From: Chelydra serpentina
Lineage: Eukaryota; Chordata; Testudines; Chelydridae
Direction of reading: 5' to 3'
Assembly: GCA_037349315.1 (NCBI GenBank)
Contig: JBAIAC010000133.1
Location: 1,178,001-1,242,000, forward strand
Length of the DNA: 64,000 bases
The position numbers and the translations under genes were made by a program. The notes beneath the pieces were generated by a model that was not told the origin of the DNA, did not search any database, and was given only the letters and a program-made list of their open reading frames with translations. Position 1 is the stretch's first letter; each line of letters begins with the position of its first letter. Positions 1 through 11,962 of the stretch are shown here, piece by piece.

Positions 1-1026
1 TGTGAATAGGGAACAAGAAGAAAGGAAAACCAGAAGGCCAATGTCATATTGCAACGTAATTGTAATGCAAAGGAGAAGTAGAATATGTAGTTGTAGATGG
101 AAATAGTGCAGAGAAGCAAATATATTTCCAGGGTTTCAAGAAGGACTGCAACCAATTACTCATTCCAAAATGATGCACCACCCAATAACCAGCATAAACA
201 TTTCATGCCTATCATTTTGTTGGAGAATTATACTCGCATAGAAAGAAGACAAAGGCAACATGGTTCACAATATTTGTCTTTTGTTTAGGCTCAGATAAGA
301 TGACTCATCCAGAATGTCAGAAAAAAATCCACCTAAATGAATCTTTATACAATATTTTTGTTTTTGACACATTTGGAATCGAATAATGTTCTCTTATAAT
401 GCAATAGAGGTCGGGACTGGTGTTTGAAATGTCACATGAGGAGGCAGGATTCTGTTTCTGACACTCACTAGCTCCCTATGTGACATTCACCTCAATGTTT
501 CTCTTTTAGCTACATATAATACAAGGGTAACCATCATGATGACTTCTGAGTCTTCCTCAGAACTAAGGATTTCAAAAGCTCTTCACAAACATTCATTAAT
601 ATTTTATAAGCGCAAAGCATACTATTATAGTATGGCCTGATGTAAAGCCTGCTGAATGACTCCCACTGATTTCAGTATGCATTGTATCCGACTCCCTGGG
701 GATGGAGGTGCTGAGCATTCAGAATAACAACTCTAAATCCTTCCTAGGAACGGCCAGTGCAAATGCCTCTAACCAGATCCAGTGTGGATCTAAAGGACCA
801 GAATGAATTCCTGTGATTGACAGTAGATTGTGCCACTAATATACCATTGTATTCCCATGACATTCATTCCCACTGTAACTTCAATTAAATCAATGTAATA
901 ATTTGGCCTATAAAATTTTAAGATGAGTCCTGCAAGGTGTAATGTGCATGTCATACCATATGGGGATAAAAATAGACTAATAACCACTAACAGTGAGGAA
1001 GACAGAGGAGTCCTGGGAACTACGTA
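1..1026. other. intergenic; upstream flank of the plus-strand gene
   Basis: I see no gene here. Bases about 480-640 resemble the spacer around 14220-14370, 47600-47720 and 59480-59600. Bases about 900-1020 resemble the block upstream of the other plus-strand promoters, near 16140-16230 and 59870-59990. The stretch is therefore the left part of the same ancestral repeat unit that builds the rest of the window, not unrelated DNA. Confidence 0.6.
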
Positions 1027-1129
1027 GTGTATTTTTGGAACTAATTAGGTCTTAGAAATTGTATAAAAGCGCTCACGACTTAGAGCTCTCCTAACCACTT
1101 CTCTAGATTTGTCCTCTTTGGTGAATTGG
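1027..1129 (+). promoter_or_regulatory. promoter and noncoding exon 1 of the Gly/Tyr/Cys-rich gene
   Basis: A TATA box (TGTATAAAAG, 1060-1069) is followed by a short exon 1, inferred to start near 1092, that ends at an intact donor (GTAAGT, 1130-1135). Upstream lies ACTAATTAG (1040-1048), part of the motif shared by all CBP promoters in the window. Here it ends only 12 bp before the TATA 10-mer, against 50 bp in every other copy, so about 38 bp are missing. The intron 1130-1988 then leads to the coding exon. The transcription start is inferred from the TATA position. Confidence 0.75.
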
Positions 1130-2008
1130 GTAAGTGTGAGTTGATTCAATCTCTGTATTGCTATCCATGTCATGTTGATGTTCATTTTAATTAAAGCCTG
1201 AATTCTGCTAATACGTTCTGTGATTCTTAGCAATATAGAGGGGTTATATTAAGTTACAGGTATAGGTTGATTTCAGCTTCAGAGGGCAAGTCTGAGATTT
1301 TTAAAACACAATCATTTGGGAAACCTATTTCTATTAAATTTTAATTGGAAACTAGATTTTCAGGTCCTTGAATTTTGAAATCACACCCAACTTATAGTTC
1401 ACATGAAAGTAGCAAATGGGTAGTAGTAATTTTAGGTTTAGATCCTCAGATGGTGCAAGTTAGTGCAGCTGTATTGGGGTCAATGAAAATACACGGATTT
1501 GCACCAGCTGATATTCTGCTTCGTAGTGCTTCGTTTTCACAAAAGCATATTTTGCATTCATTAATTAGCAAGAAAACAAAGCACCACTCTCTGACGCACG
1601 TCAGAACTGATTTTCAGAGGTTAAATCCTAAAAAGAATATCAACATTAATGTTGTCCCCTCCGTACAACATGTTAAAATTTTCTGAAATGGGTTGAAAAC
1701 TCAATGCGTCCGTGATAGAAATACTCTGTATTGTGGGGTTACTTGTTACAGCCTGTGTTGTAAAGGCAAAGAGCAAGAGATTGGTTTAAGGGTTTGTGGC
1801 TAAAGATGAGTGAACCAAGAGACTAGAAGAAGAAACTAGGAGCAGAGATGAAGCTAGGGACTGAGGGACTAAGTCATTTCCTTATTCCATCTACGTAGCC
1901 CCCATTAGAATTGTAACTGTGCTTTAATCCTTCTAATTCCACTGGCACTTACACCTCATGTTTACTTTCTCCCTGCTGTGTTTTTCAGGCTTACATCCAA
2001 CACAGAAA

Positions 2009-2257
2009 ATGACTTGGAGCGGCTACGGGTACAATGATGGGTGCTACTCACCCTGTGGCTATAGGGGCCAATGGGCTTGTGGGAGCCCTTGTGGCTACAG
2101 GAGCCCTTGTAGCTATGGAGGCCTTAGCAGTCATGGTGGCTCATGTGGCTATAGGGGTTCTTATGGTTACAGGGGATCATATGATTCTGGATATTGCTAC
2201 CCATTTTCTTCCCAGCAGGGCCATAGGTATGGCTATGGAAACTGTGGGCCATGTTAA
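2009..2257 (+). CDS. Gly/Tyr/Cys-rich epidermal protein, CBP derivative without core box
   Basis: This encodes 82 residues in one coding exon. The acceptor TTTTTCAG ends at 1988 and is followed by a 20-base 5' leader that resembles the leader of the minus-strand CBP genes, so the ATG at 2009 is chosen over the upstream in-frame ATG at 1958, which lies in the intron. The protein is built of CGYRG, SPCGYR and GSYGYRGS-like repeats and ends NCGPC, matching the CGPC end of the CBPs. The beta-sheet core box ([16 protein letters not shown] in the neighbours) is absent. It is probably a small secreted-free, cross-linkable cornification protein of the keratinocyte. I infer that it derives from a CBP by loss of the core, or is another single-coding-exon epidermal differentiation complex gene. 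It is the only plus-strand gene here with donor, frame and polyA signal all intact. Confidence 0.72.
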   Translation: MTWSGYGYNDGCYSPCGYRGQWACGSPCGYRSPCSYGGLSSHGGSCGYRGSYGYRGSYDSGYCYPFSSQQGHRYGYGNCGPC

Positions 2258-2931
2258 ACCCAGAAGGAACATCCACGGAACAATGAAAAGCAAGATACGG
2301 ATTCACAGCCGAGCTTATGGGCACGGCTTTCAGAAATGCTGAGCTCCCATGACTTAAATGTAGTCAATGAGAGCTGTGAGTGTACAGCATCTCTAAAGTT
2401 CCCCACTACATGTATTTCCTATGTTATCCTTTCTGACTTTCTTCTTATGCCTTCCCAGCTATCTGCTGATTAACACCAAAGGTCTGATTCTTGATTACTA
2501 TCTCGTTACACCTGGCCCTCTGGCAGTATAAAGGGCCTTAAGGTGAATATAAATTACATTTATATTCTTTAAGGATCCTTTCATTGTCAGAGTCCTGCAA
2601 AGGAGTCTTAGTGTCAATGCAAATTAGGCACTCTATGTTCTAGCCTTTCCATGACTATGTACCATTTATTTCTTGCTTTTAACTTTGCTCCAGCAGATGT
2701 GTAATGGAAAAGCTGTTTAGTCTTGCTTATACTGTGCTTTATCTCTGTCACTGATTGGGGTGAAACATGGAGCTTGAGATGGTTGGAAACAGACTTGATT
2801 ATCTAACTCTAGAGCTGCAAGAAAGAAAGTCTCATTGGAGTGGGTGATGGGTTTGGAGCCCTTCTTGAGCTTCTGGGAAACGTTTTTTATACTGTTTCTT
2901 TCTACCACTGTATATTCTACTTTTTAGTCTC

Positions 2932-2937
2932 ATTAAA
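2932..2937 (+). promoter_or_regulatory. polyA signal ATTAAA of the Gly/Tyr/Cys-rich gene
   Basis: ATTAAA is followed by GCTGCATCATAATA. The minus-strand CBP genes have the same ATTAAA followed by GCTGCATCAT at their 3' ends. The match supports a 3' UTR of about 690 bases and common descent with the CBPs. Confidence 0.65.
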
Positions 2938-2959
2938 AATTTGCTGCATCATAATACTG

Positions 2960-4228
2960 GCCTTCCAGTTTTCCTTTCTCATCCATTCCTTATGAGCAAA
3001 CCAATCTGGGTGAAACTCATCCTGTACGGCGAAGCAGAGCCAAGCCTATGCACTTCTTAAATACTACTTAAGCCCTGAACCAAAAAGAAAATCAGGCCCC
3101 TTTTGTGGTGAAAAGCATTGGGTGGACCTTCTGCATGTGGGTCAATTTTCCTTAGGGCCCGAGATGTTTCAGTAAAGCCCCTGTCCTTCTCAACACTTAT
3201 GCACATACTTGACTTTAATCATATAAGCTGTCTCTTTGAATGTAATAAGGCTGGTCACATCATTCATGTGAAGCACCTGTGTAATTCTTCACAGGACAGT
3301 GACCCTGTTTTTCACAAATAAAATAATTCACCTCCAAAAATGCTTTGTTAATGCGGGGTAAATTCTACCTCAACCCCTCAGGATTGTCTTTTTCAAGACA
3401 ATCTGAGGATGTTTTGGGTAGCAGAGCATTTTCAATAATTGGTCCTTAAACAGAAAGCTCTGATCAACCTGTAGTATACACTTCACAGCCCCTCCTCCCT
3501 AAGCTCCCCACGGAGTTTTCATGTGCCTCAACAGAGATGATTAATATAAACTAATGCTGGGGAAATTTTACTGACGGGTTTTGGTTTTTTACTCTGGGGT
3601 GTTGTCATCAAGCCAAGTTTCCCCCTGTTCCAGGTCCTAATGAAGCATAACAATGTCAATGCAGTCTGCACAGGTGAATATTAGAGCATTTTGAATAATT
3701 GGCTCTTAATCAGAAATCTCTGCTCTCCTTCTAACTATAGACTCACTACCACTCTTCCACACTATTTGTCCATTTCACGTTACTGTACATTCTTCCTTTC
3801 GTCTGCTTCTGTGCCATATACTGCCACACAGAGGTGAATGTAACTGGTGGATGGCACAGTAGTCATCTGTGTCAATCTTAAGTATGTGCACAATTCTACC
3901 AGATCAGATGCTCCACCTTCACTTAGCTCTGGAGTAGGTGACAAGATTCTGGGTGTTGGTGAATCTGATCCAGATATTTTATTTTCATGTAGTGAATTTG
4001 GGTTTCAGTTCACTGGAAAACACACACTAATCCACCAGTGTGTGATGTGTTCAGAAACTGGGTAGCAACAATTTCCAGTCTTTCATGCTCTGGACAAATC
4101 TAGTGATTGACAGTCAAGTCATCAAGAATGTTGCAAACACCTGCATATATCCATTTTCCCCACAAACAACACACACCTCTGCAGGGTCGGGAATCTCCTG
4201 TGTGTTTATAAATAGTTCTTCTGAGCCC
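2960..4228. other. intergenic, no gene recognised
   Basis: Only short chance ORFs occur. None has a CBP-like leader, core box or GY repeat, and no repeat family was recognised. Confidence 0.5.
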
Positions 4229-4230
4229 AG

Positions 4231-4520
4231 GGCTACACTAGGGGAGGGGGGTCGATCTACGATACGCAGATTCAGCTACGTGAATAACGTAGCTGAAATC
4301 GGCGTATCGTAATCGGCTTACCTGACCATGAAGACGGCGGCACGTCGATCACTGCAGCTCCCCCGTCGACTCCGCTTGCGCCGGTCGATGACGTGGTTTT
4401 ACGGCGCCGACGGGGAGCGCGATCGGGGATCGATTAAGCACGTCTTAATGAGACGTGAAAAATTGATCCCCGATAGATCGATTGCTACCCGCCGATCCGG
4501 CGGGTAGTGAAGACAAGCCC
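4231..4520. mobile_element. Harbinger-like MITE with internal hairpin
   Basis: The ends read GGGCTACACTAG and AGTGAAGACAAGCCC, an imperfect terminal inverted repeat. The interior is GC- and CpG-rich, unlike its surroundings. It holds a perfect hairpin at 4271-4297 (arms TTCAGCTACGT and ACGTAGCTGAA) that is also present, in inverse orientation, in the element at 41276-41570. No coding sequence is present, so it is a nonautonomous DNA transposon. The target duplication is not clear here; the family is taken from the better-preserved copy at 41.3 kb. Confidence 0.65.
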
Positions 4521-4779
4521 TTAGTGTATGAGCAACGTGCCTCTGGTGGCATGTGACCAGGCTTCATCACAAATTTGGTCCGCTGAGTGAATCATTAGCT
4601 TCCCTGGCTTGAGCCTGGTACTAATGGAGAATGTGACATCAATGCTGATCCATGCTCCCCTATAAATAGTTGAACCATTAGGAACGAATTCAGTAATGGA
4701 ATGTAATCATTTTTAAGGTACGTGGGTTACACAGCACTGCAGCTAGCCAATGTTATATAAAATGGCCTTGGTGTACCAT

Positions 4780-5068
4780 CAGTGGCGTAGCCAGGTTTAG
4801 AGCACAGGGGGAGCGGAGCTAAAAAAAGGTGCCGGGAGCAAAAAGCGTTGGGAGCAAAAAAAGTGCGAGAGCAAAAAAAAATGCTCCGCTCTGGCTGCAG
4901 CATAGGAGCAAAAGGTGTCAGGAGCAAAAAAAGGCACCGGGAGCAAAAAAAAAAAGCTCCGCTCTGGCTGCAGCATAGGAGCAAAAAGCGTCAGGAGCAA
5001 AAAAAGGAGCCGCTTCTGCTCAGTGGGGGAGCGGCCGCTCCCCCTGCTCCCCCCTGGCTACGCTACTG
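4780..5068. mobile_element. hAT-like MITE with internal A-rich repeats
   Basis: The termini CAGTGGCGTAGCCAGG and CCTGGCTACGCTACTG form a 16-bp inverted repeat with one mismatch. The flanks TGTACCAT and GGTACCAT form an 8-bp target duplication with one difference, as expected for hAT. Inside, a segment with GCTCCGCTCTGGCTGCAGCA is repeated at about 4881 and 4955, separated by AGGAGCAAAAA-type repeats. There is no transposase. Confidence 0.8.
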
Positions 5069-5076
5069 GGTACCAT

Positions 5077-5900
5077 GACTCAACACAGCTGGAACCGTGA
5101 CATTTGCCATGCTGAATACTTCTCACCATGTTGCACTTGCACCAGATGCACTAGTGTAAATAGGAACACAGTTTTCAAAGTAGTATAAAATAAGGCTGTT
5201 TTTTCATTTGATAGTGTTATCTGAGCATGTGGATCTGGAGGTCCTTGGTGGGGAGATGACAGATCGTTGCAGTTGTCCTGTGGGGCCATCAGTTTTCAAA
5301 TTATAGCACTGTACAATGTAACCTTATAGAAGAGGGGTGTGAAAGGAAAATTTAATGAGAAAATGTCTGCTTCTGTTGGAACTCCCTTGACCTCACTGCT
5401 CTACAGCCAAAATGCTTCTGAAATAAATGTAGTCAAACTTTACTAATTCTGGGTCACTGAGAACGAAAATGATGCTTAAAATTGTTGATTGGCTCTAGTT
5501 TTCAAGACATGCTATTGGGTCAGTATATACGACCCTTGACTTGGGAATGGCGGAGGATAAGTGAGTTATAAAGGGAAGGGATCTCAATTTAAACCAGAAA
5601 TGACTAAAATACATCTCTGACTGGATTTATGAATAAATCTATGACTGGGTTTGGACAGTACTTGCTTTTTAGGCAAAACAATTAATGATGCAATCTGAAG
5701 CTGGTATTGTGTCATACATGATATGAATTGCATCATGTTATTCCTAGAAGTCATGGATGATACAATCATAACGAAGCTTACATCACTCTGCTGAACAAAT
5801 TGCCCTCTATCAGCTCTAGAAATCATACAGTGTTGTGCTCTCTTATTTGTCAGTGTTTGATTTTGCAAAGGGACACATTTCTGTTTAGCCAAAGTGAGCA
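5077..5900. other. intergenic; right part probably belongs to the adjacent transposon
   Basis: No gene is supported. A 129-codon minus-strand ORF at 5584-5973 overlaps the start of the plus-strand transposase-like gene and looks incidental. Bases from about 5590 may be the 5' flank of that transposon, but no terminal repeat was found. Confidence 0.4.
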
Positions 5901-5903
5901 GAG

Positions 5904-7581
5904 ATGTCTCGTACTTGTGTGAACAGTGCAGATAACTTCTGCTATGTTTGTGGTGAAGTGACTTTTGCATCACAAAAGCGCAGTATAACCACTATGATTA
6001 AGAGAGCTTATCACCTTTATTTTGGCTGCAAAATTGGAGATCAAGAGGTAGGCCCCACACATGCTGCAACACTTGTGCAACAAATCTTCGCCAGTGGTTG
6101 AACAGGAAAAGGAAATCTATGCCTTTTGCAGTGCCAATGATTTGGAGAGAGCCAACAGATCATACCAGCAATTGTTACTTCTGCATGGTGCCTCCAGTTG
6201 GGAAAGGTGTGTCAAAGAAGAAAAAGTGGACTGTGCATTATCCAAACATTCCATCAGCTATACGCCCAGTACCCCACGGAGAAGGACTGCCGGTTCCTGA
6301 TGCACCAGAATCATTCTCACTTGAGTCAGACGAGGAAGAGGATGAAACTTCTGGTCCTGAACCATCAATGTCACAGGACCCACATTTTCTCCCATCCTCC
6401 TCCTCTGAACCACACCTCATAACACAAGGTGAACTGAATGACCTTGTCAGGGATTTGGAGCTACCCAAAAGTAAGGCAGAGCTTTTGGGCTCCAGACTAC
6501 AGCAGTGGAATCTCCTGGCAGGTGATGTTAGGGTTTCCATGTTCCGTGACCGTCAAAAGGATCTTGTCCCGTTCTTCTTCATGGAAGGTGATCTTGTAGC
6601 CTGCAACAACATTGATGGTGTGATGGCAGCCCTCAACATCATTCACGATCCAGATGAGTGGAGTTCATTGATTCATCGAAGACGAGTCTTAAAGCTGTTT
6701 TACTGCATAATGGCAATGTTTTGCCATCAATTCCAGTTGGTCATGCAGTCCATATGAAGGAAACCTATGACAACATGGAACAACTTTTGAGGTGCATAAA
6801 CTATGACCAACATCAGTGGCAGCTTTGTGGCGATTTGAAGGTTGTTGCTCTCTTGCTTGGTCTGCAGACTGGATACACAAAGTACTGCTGTTTTCTCTGC
6901 GAATGGGATAGTCGTGCAAGAGATTCCCACTACATCAAGAAAGATTGGCCACTCCGACAGTCATTGGAGCCTGGGAGGAAAAGTGCTCAGCATCCACCAC
7001 TTGTTGAATCAAGGAAGATTTTGTTACCACCCTTACACATCAAGCTGGGTCTGATGAAGAACTTTGTCAAGGCCATTGACAAAACACAAGCACCTTTCAA
7101 GTACCTCCGTGGAAAATTTCCAAGGTTAAGTGAAGCTAAGATAAAGGAAGGTGTCTTTGTTGGTCCTCAGATTCGTGAACTTCTTCGAGATGATGCATTT
7201 GACCATGCACTGCGTGGCAAGGAAAAAAAGGCATGGAAAGCCTTCCAGTTAGTGGCAATAAATTTTCTCGGAAACAACAAGGCAGACAACTACAGGTTGT
7301 TGGTGGAAAACCTCCTCAAGGCATACAAAAGCCTTGGTTGCAACATGTCACTAAAGATACATTTTTTGCACTCTCATCTAGATTTTTTTCCACCGAACTG
7401 CGGAGCAGTGAGCGATGAGCACGGCGAGCGATTTCACCAGGACATTGCAACAATGGAGAAACGCTATCAGGGCAAATGGAGCCCATCAATGCTTGCAGAC
7501 TATTGCTGGACAGTGACAAGAGATGCTCCATTTAATGAATACAAGAGACAAGCCAAGAAGCGCCGAATAGACACTGAATAG
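5904..7581 (+). pseudogene. frameshifted transposase-like gene of a repetitive family
   Basis: Three consecutive open segments lie in three different frames: from ATG 5904 to about 6045, from about 6062 to about 6660, and from about 6660 to the stop at 7579-7581. Together they cover roughly 550 codons with two frameshifts, so the gene is broken. Visible features are three CxxC pairs (FCYVCG, NCYFCM, CCFLCEWD), an acidic Ser-rich linker (ESDEEEDE) near 6310-6360, a basic stretch GKGVSKKKKW, and a C-terminal His/Asp-rich block (SDEHGERFHQD). I recognise it as a multi-copy uncharacterised protein type that recurs in unrelated animal genomes, which points to a DNA transposon. The superfamily and catalytic triad are not identified. 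It has no sequence relation to the CBP genes beside it. The 3' flank carries AATAAA near 7622. Confidence 0.7.
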
Positions 7582-9690
7582 GACTAAACTATGTACATAA
7601 TAGTTTTTTGCCTTTTATTTCATAATAAATTGTATTTATATAACCCCTTTGCTGATTTTTAAAGTGTTACTATTTCACCTGTCCTGTTTATGTATCATGT
7701 AAAGCAACCATAAACACATGAAAAGACCTAGGTTTACAATTTATGATTAAAACTGTACTATCTACACAATCTACATAGACATAAAATGTAAAAACTTAAA
7801 TATCATAGAAACAGTAGCCCATCAGTTGTTTTAATTGTCATATTTGAATTCAGCACATCAAAATACATACTAAATAGCACATTTTATCTCTGAAGCAGAT
7901 GACTTCTCAAAAATTGTAGACCAGTGCCTTCAGCCATCTGCCAATGTCTTTCAGGTGTTTATCCCCCTAAACAGTGCTTCCCCTTAGGGTAGTGAGGGAC
8001 AACTTGGACAAAACTCTGATCTGAGTTGCATACTAGTATAAATCTGGAGTAATTTTAGAGAGGTTAAATAGCTACCCTGGAGTTTCACGTGTGTAAATGA
8101 GAACAGAATCCTGACCTGTTTCTTGTACCAGATGTAGGGCAAGGCCAAGGTTTTAATCTGTCTAGATCAAGATTTTCCAAAGTGATTGATATTGGGAGCC
8201 CTGAATAACCTTTCTCTATTTCAGACTCCTTATATGTAACATTCAGCTGTGCTGTCCGCACGCACGCGCGCACACACACACACACAAACTGCCCTTAGAG
8301 CTGGTGAAAGAGTGGATTTTTTTTAGTTCATTGGCAATTTGGAAAAGATGAAGAAAAATCAATTTGGGTCAGACTCAAAACAATTTTTTTTTAAATATCA
8401 ACAAATTGAAAAGTCAAAAAAATGGTCTTAAGTTCTACTAAATGTTTTGCTTGAAAAAAATGGAAATGTTTCATTTTGATTTAGACAATTTCTAAATGTT
8501 GAAAAATTTCTAATGGAATCAAAGCACTTCTAACTGAAAAGTTGTTTCAACCAAAAATCTGTGTTTTGGTATTTTTGGAATTTATTTTTGCAAATGAAGA
8601 GTGGGCAACATGGACATAAATTCATGAAATGTTCTGTGTTGCACAAGATGCATTTCTGCCCAAACGTTTCGGCCAGAAAATCTTACCCAGTTCTGCTACG
8701 CCAGTTCATAGGATAGTGAGCTGGTGGCTGGCATGCTATGTTTGCTAATGTTTTCCTTGGATGGTTGCCCAAGGCCTCCTTGTCTCTTCATCTATCACAG
8801 TCCAACTATTGGAACTGAAATGTGTGAAAGCCCTTAGTGCAGGGGAAATCTCAGAACATCCAGGGAAGCTACTATTCTCTTCCTCCTACTTGCAGATTTA
8901 CAGAGGCACATTGAGATGAATGCCACTACTCCCTATCAAAGGCAGAAATAAAATACAATTCTCTTAACCTCTGGTACCACATACTAACCACTAGTCCTGA
9001 TGCCTATTAGACAATGTTACACAAGACAGCATTAATAACTTATCTTGTTAAATAACATTTACCATTCTTGGCTTCCAAATATGTCACTTACATGAGAGTA
9101 ATTGCTAATTCTCTTTTTTAATTTCATTTTATTTTTCTTTGGTAAGATTCTGGATGAATCATATTCTGATCTAAGTGTAAACAATTACCACCTAGATAAT
9201 ATTGAGATCTGATTTAACTTTGCCTTTTTGGAGCCATGTTATTTTGTCTACATAAGGATAATAATTCTCCAAAAGAAACAAACATGTAAATGTCATGCTT
9301 GTTCAGGCGTGGTGTAGGACTGTAAATCTCCATATAAAATTCAAGTATCCAAACTTCATTACAAGACCCGTGTGGTTGCTCAAGTGTAAATTAATCTGAG
9401 TGTTGCTAAAAGGAAAACCTTTGCTTCAACTCCATATTTTCCTCATGATATTTTTCTGTCTCTTCCAGCAATCCAGACCCTGGAACTATTCCATGCACAA
9501 GTCAATTTAGTGTATTCACAATTAAGCACCTGTCAGAATTAATGTGCAGAGTTGTGTAGCCCTTTCTTTAAATAGAAAGACTTCTGTGTTTTCCCATCAC
9601 AGTAGCCCAATGAAAGTGTATAATTTCAGGTATTTGTACCAAGATAGAGGAAAGCTTTTCACCTAACTCTGAATATTTTTTCTTTTAACT
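7582..9690. other. intergenic; partly relic of the ancestral unit
   Basis: No gene is supported. Bases about 9240-9370 resemble 59010-59130, the spacer left of the plus-strand promoter relic at 60.0 kb. The stretch 8300-8620 is AT-rich with A/T runs. The right limit of the transposon that starts left of here is unknown. Confidence 0.45.
8258..8286. repeat. CA/CG dinucleotide microsatellite
   Basis: Short alternating run of CGCACGCACGCG followed by CACACA units. Confidence 0.85.
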
Positions 9691-9705
9691 TTCTAAGTAA
9701 GTAGT

Positions 9706-9838
9706 ATCAGAGGGGTAGCCGTGTTAGTCTGGATCTGTAGAAGCACCGCTTGCATCCGACGAAGTGGGTATTCACCCACGAAAGCTTATCCTCCAATACC
9801 TCTGTTAGTCTATAAGGTGCCATAGGACCCTTTGTCGC
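9706..9838. mobile_element. tRNA-derived SINE (turtle Cry-type) with 15-bp target duplication
   Basis: The body contains GGGGTAGCCGTGTTAGTCTG, the palindromic CCACGAAAGCTTA segment and CTGTTAGTCTATAAGGTGCC, all hallmarks of turtle SINEs. It is flanked by a perfect 15-bp direct repeat, TTCTAAGTAAGTAGT, at 9691-9705 and 9839-9853. The left part runs in one orientation and the rest in the other, so this copy is rearranged internally. Confidence 0.8.
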
Positions 9839-9853
9839 TTCTAAGTAAGTAGT

Positions 9854-11700
9854 GGGAAATTGCATTTAAGCAACTGGGTTGTCTTTTGAGTTTTTTGCTA
9901 TTTGAACTATACATTGAAATTTAACTCTACTCCACGCACTAACAAGTTTGAAATTTATAACCACTTCAATCATTTGGATAATTATTATCCTTCTAATTGT
10001 AGGAGGTAGGCCAACTTTTCTGAGGTCCTAAGCACCATTAGAATTATTGTTTGCTTTGGGGAATATGACAGTAAACTTTCACCCCAAGCAAAATGGCTGT
10101 GAGTTCCAGGCCTACCATTGGCAGGTTTCTAAAAATCTCTGCTATGGATATGACTACTTGCGTTCTGTTTCCCCTGAGGTGCTGCAAAGTAGCTCTGTTT
10201 TGAAATTTGTTGGCAAGAGTAACCATTACTATACTAAGGCTTTCCCTGACCCTTAGGTACAATTCAGTGCCATTTTGTGTTAATCATCTCTGCTGCCACA
10301 CAGAAAGACATTCAGAGAAACGCTTTATGGAAGAGTGACAGGGAATTGCATAAATCAGGCTGAGCAGAGTAAACTTAAGGCACAACTGTCAGTGGAATAA
10401 AAATTTGGAAAAATTACTATTCTTATGGGAACAGAGAACTGACATAGTCCCTCAATTCCTGGTGATGTACTAGATCTCTTCCTCCACTTTTTTTTTACCT
10501 TCCCTCCTTTCCAAACCCTTTGAACTCTTCTCTTTGTCTTAAGAACACTGACTGTAATAAAAATGATACTATGCAGAATATATCTATCCTGAACACCTGG
10601 AATTTTCTGTCCATTTCCCATCATTATAACCACGAGAATGGAGAGTACAATATTAGCGATGCTTGTTTCCTTGTTTAACCTCTCCATGTAAACCAGTTGT
10701 GTCCCACGTGTTTTGGCGGGCATGCTTGTGCATCTATATACTAATAGTCTTTTTTCATTAAAAAACTATACTAAGGAATAGATCCTCAGCTGTTGTAAAT
10801 GTGTCCAGTTCCTCTGACTTCAGTGGAGCCACAGTAACTTACACCAGCTGATCTGAGTCTAAAATTGCTACTTACATACAAAAGATCAAAACATTTCCAA
10901 ATCAGGCCCATGGTCCTTGTAATCTATTGTCCCATTTCAAATAAAGTTGAGTACCGTTGTTTCAGATATTGAGAACCCTGCAATGATCCATTATGTAATA
11001 AATCAGAGGCGATTCTTCCTTACAGCTTTAAATTAAAACTTAGGGCTGAGTTTTTTCTGAGCTTTTAAAGGGAATATATATCCAATTCCCAGTAAAAATT
11101 AATGGGAACAAAGTGTCTCAACTATGTGCCTTTCAACATTCCAGCTTTAACTTTTATTGGGTGTGTCCACTTACGCAGGCAACATAAAAAATTACCTACA
11201 TGTCATATAGATGTGGAAATCCCACCGTAACATGTTAAGAATGCCTGTGCAAGACCCAGTTAATACAAACACATGCCATCTCAATAGCTTTAAAGAGAGT
11301 GAGTCAAATCAGATTTACCCAGTTCACCAAGCGGAATAAGGCAAGATAAGCGATCTGAAAAGTCCAAAGTTGCAGATGTTTACCATAAACCATGTCATTG
11401 GACTTCTTGAAACCAAAAGAAAAATGTACATTCTTAAAGTGACCATCTTTATAAGACTTTTCAGGAAAGGACTCTTTGCTCAACCAGGTAATGCAAGGAG
11501 GAACTCCAGCCCTGTGCAGAGGGCTTGTATAATCCTATGGACAATTTCACGGGCCGGATTCACTCCATAGCTTTCAAAGTTGCAATGCGAGAAGTGCCCA
11601 GTGTTGCCTGCTGCACAAGGATGAATTTCATTCCAGCACAATTTTTAAACAAGAAGGAAGGAACAAGGAGAACCACAAGACTGATATGATGATGCAGCAT
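9854..11700. other. intergenic; right part is the downstream flank of CBP gene 1
   Basis: No gene is supported. A 122-codon minus-strand ORF at 10355-10723 has no recognisable domain. From about 11370 the sequence matches the flank downstream of the other CBP genes (for example 19780-20000 and 28000-28200). Confidence 0.5.
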
Positions 11701-11704
11701 AGTG

Positions 11705-11710
11705 TTTAAT
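11705..11710 (-). promoter_or_regulatory. polyA signal of CBP gene 1
   Basis: ATTAAA on the minus strand is followed by ATGCTGCATCAT. It is conserved at the same place downstream of the other CBP genes and gives a 3' UTR of about 250 bases. Confidence 0.7.
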
Positions 11711-11962
11711 GCGAATGAAATTTGCAATACACAATTACAGGAAGAAGCAATACAGAGCAGAACAATTTTAAGTTCCTAGATTTATCCCAGTTGGTGGGAA
11801 ATGAAACAAAGCATAATAGAGGCAGAGGACTACGCCACTTCTCCATATCTCTATATATCTGCCATAGCAAATTCAAAGTGAGATGCTTAAGGAACACAAT
11901 GATGGAAAGGACAGAACATGTAGGGCCTATTCTCCTTTATTTCATGGAGATTCCTTTTCGGA

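Noticed and set aside
1375..1686. 103-codon plus-strand ORF
   Set aside because: It lies within the intron of the gene at 2.0 kb and has no protein features.
5584..5973. 129-codon minus-strand ORF
   Set aside because: No recognisable domain. It overlaps the start of the plus-strand transposase-like gene and probably reads transposon flank in the wrong direction.
10355..10723. 122-codon minus-strand ORF with a hydrophobic stretch
   Set aside because: It has no homology I recognise, no promoter or splice context, and lies in AT-rich spacer.
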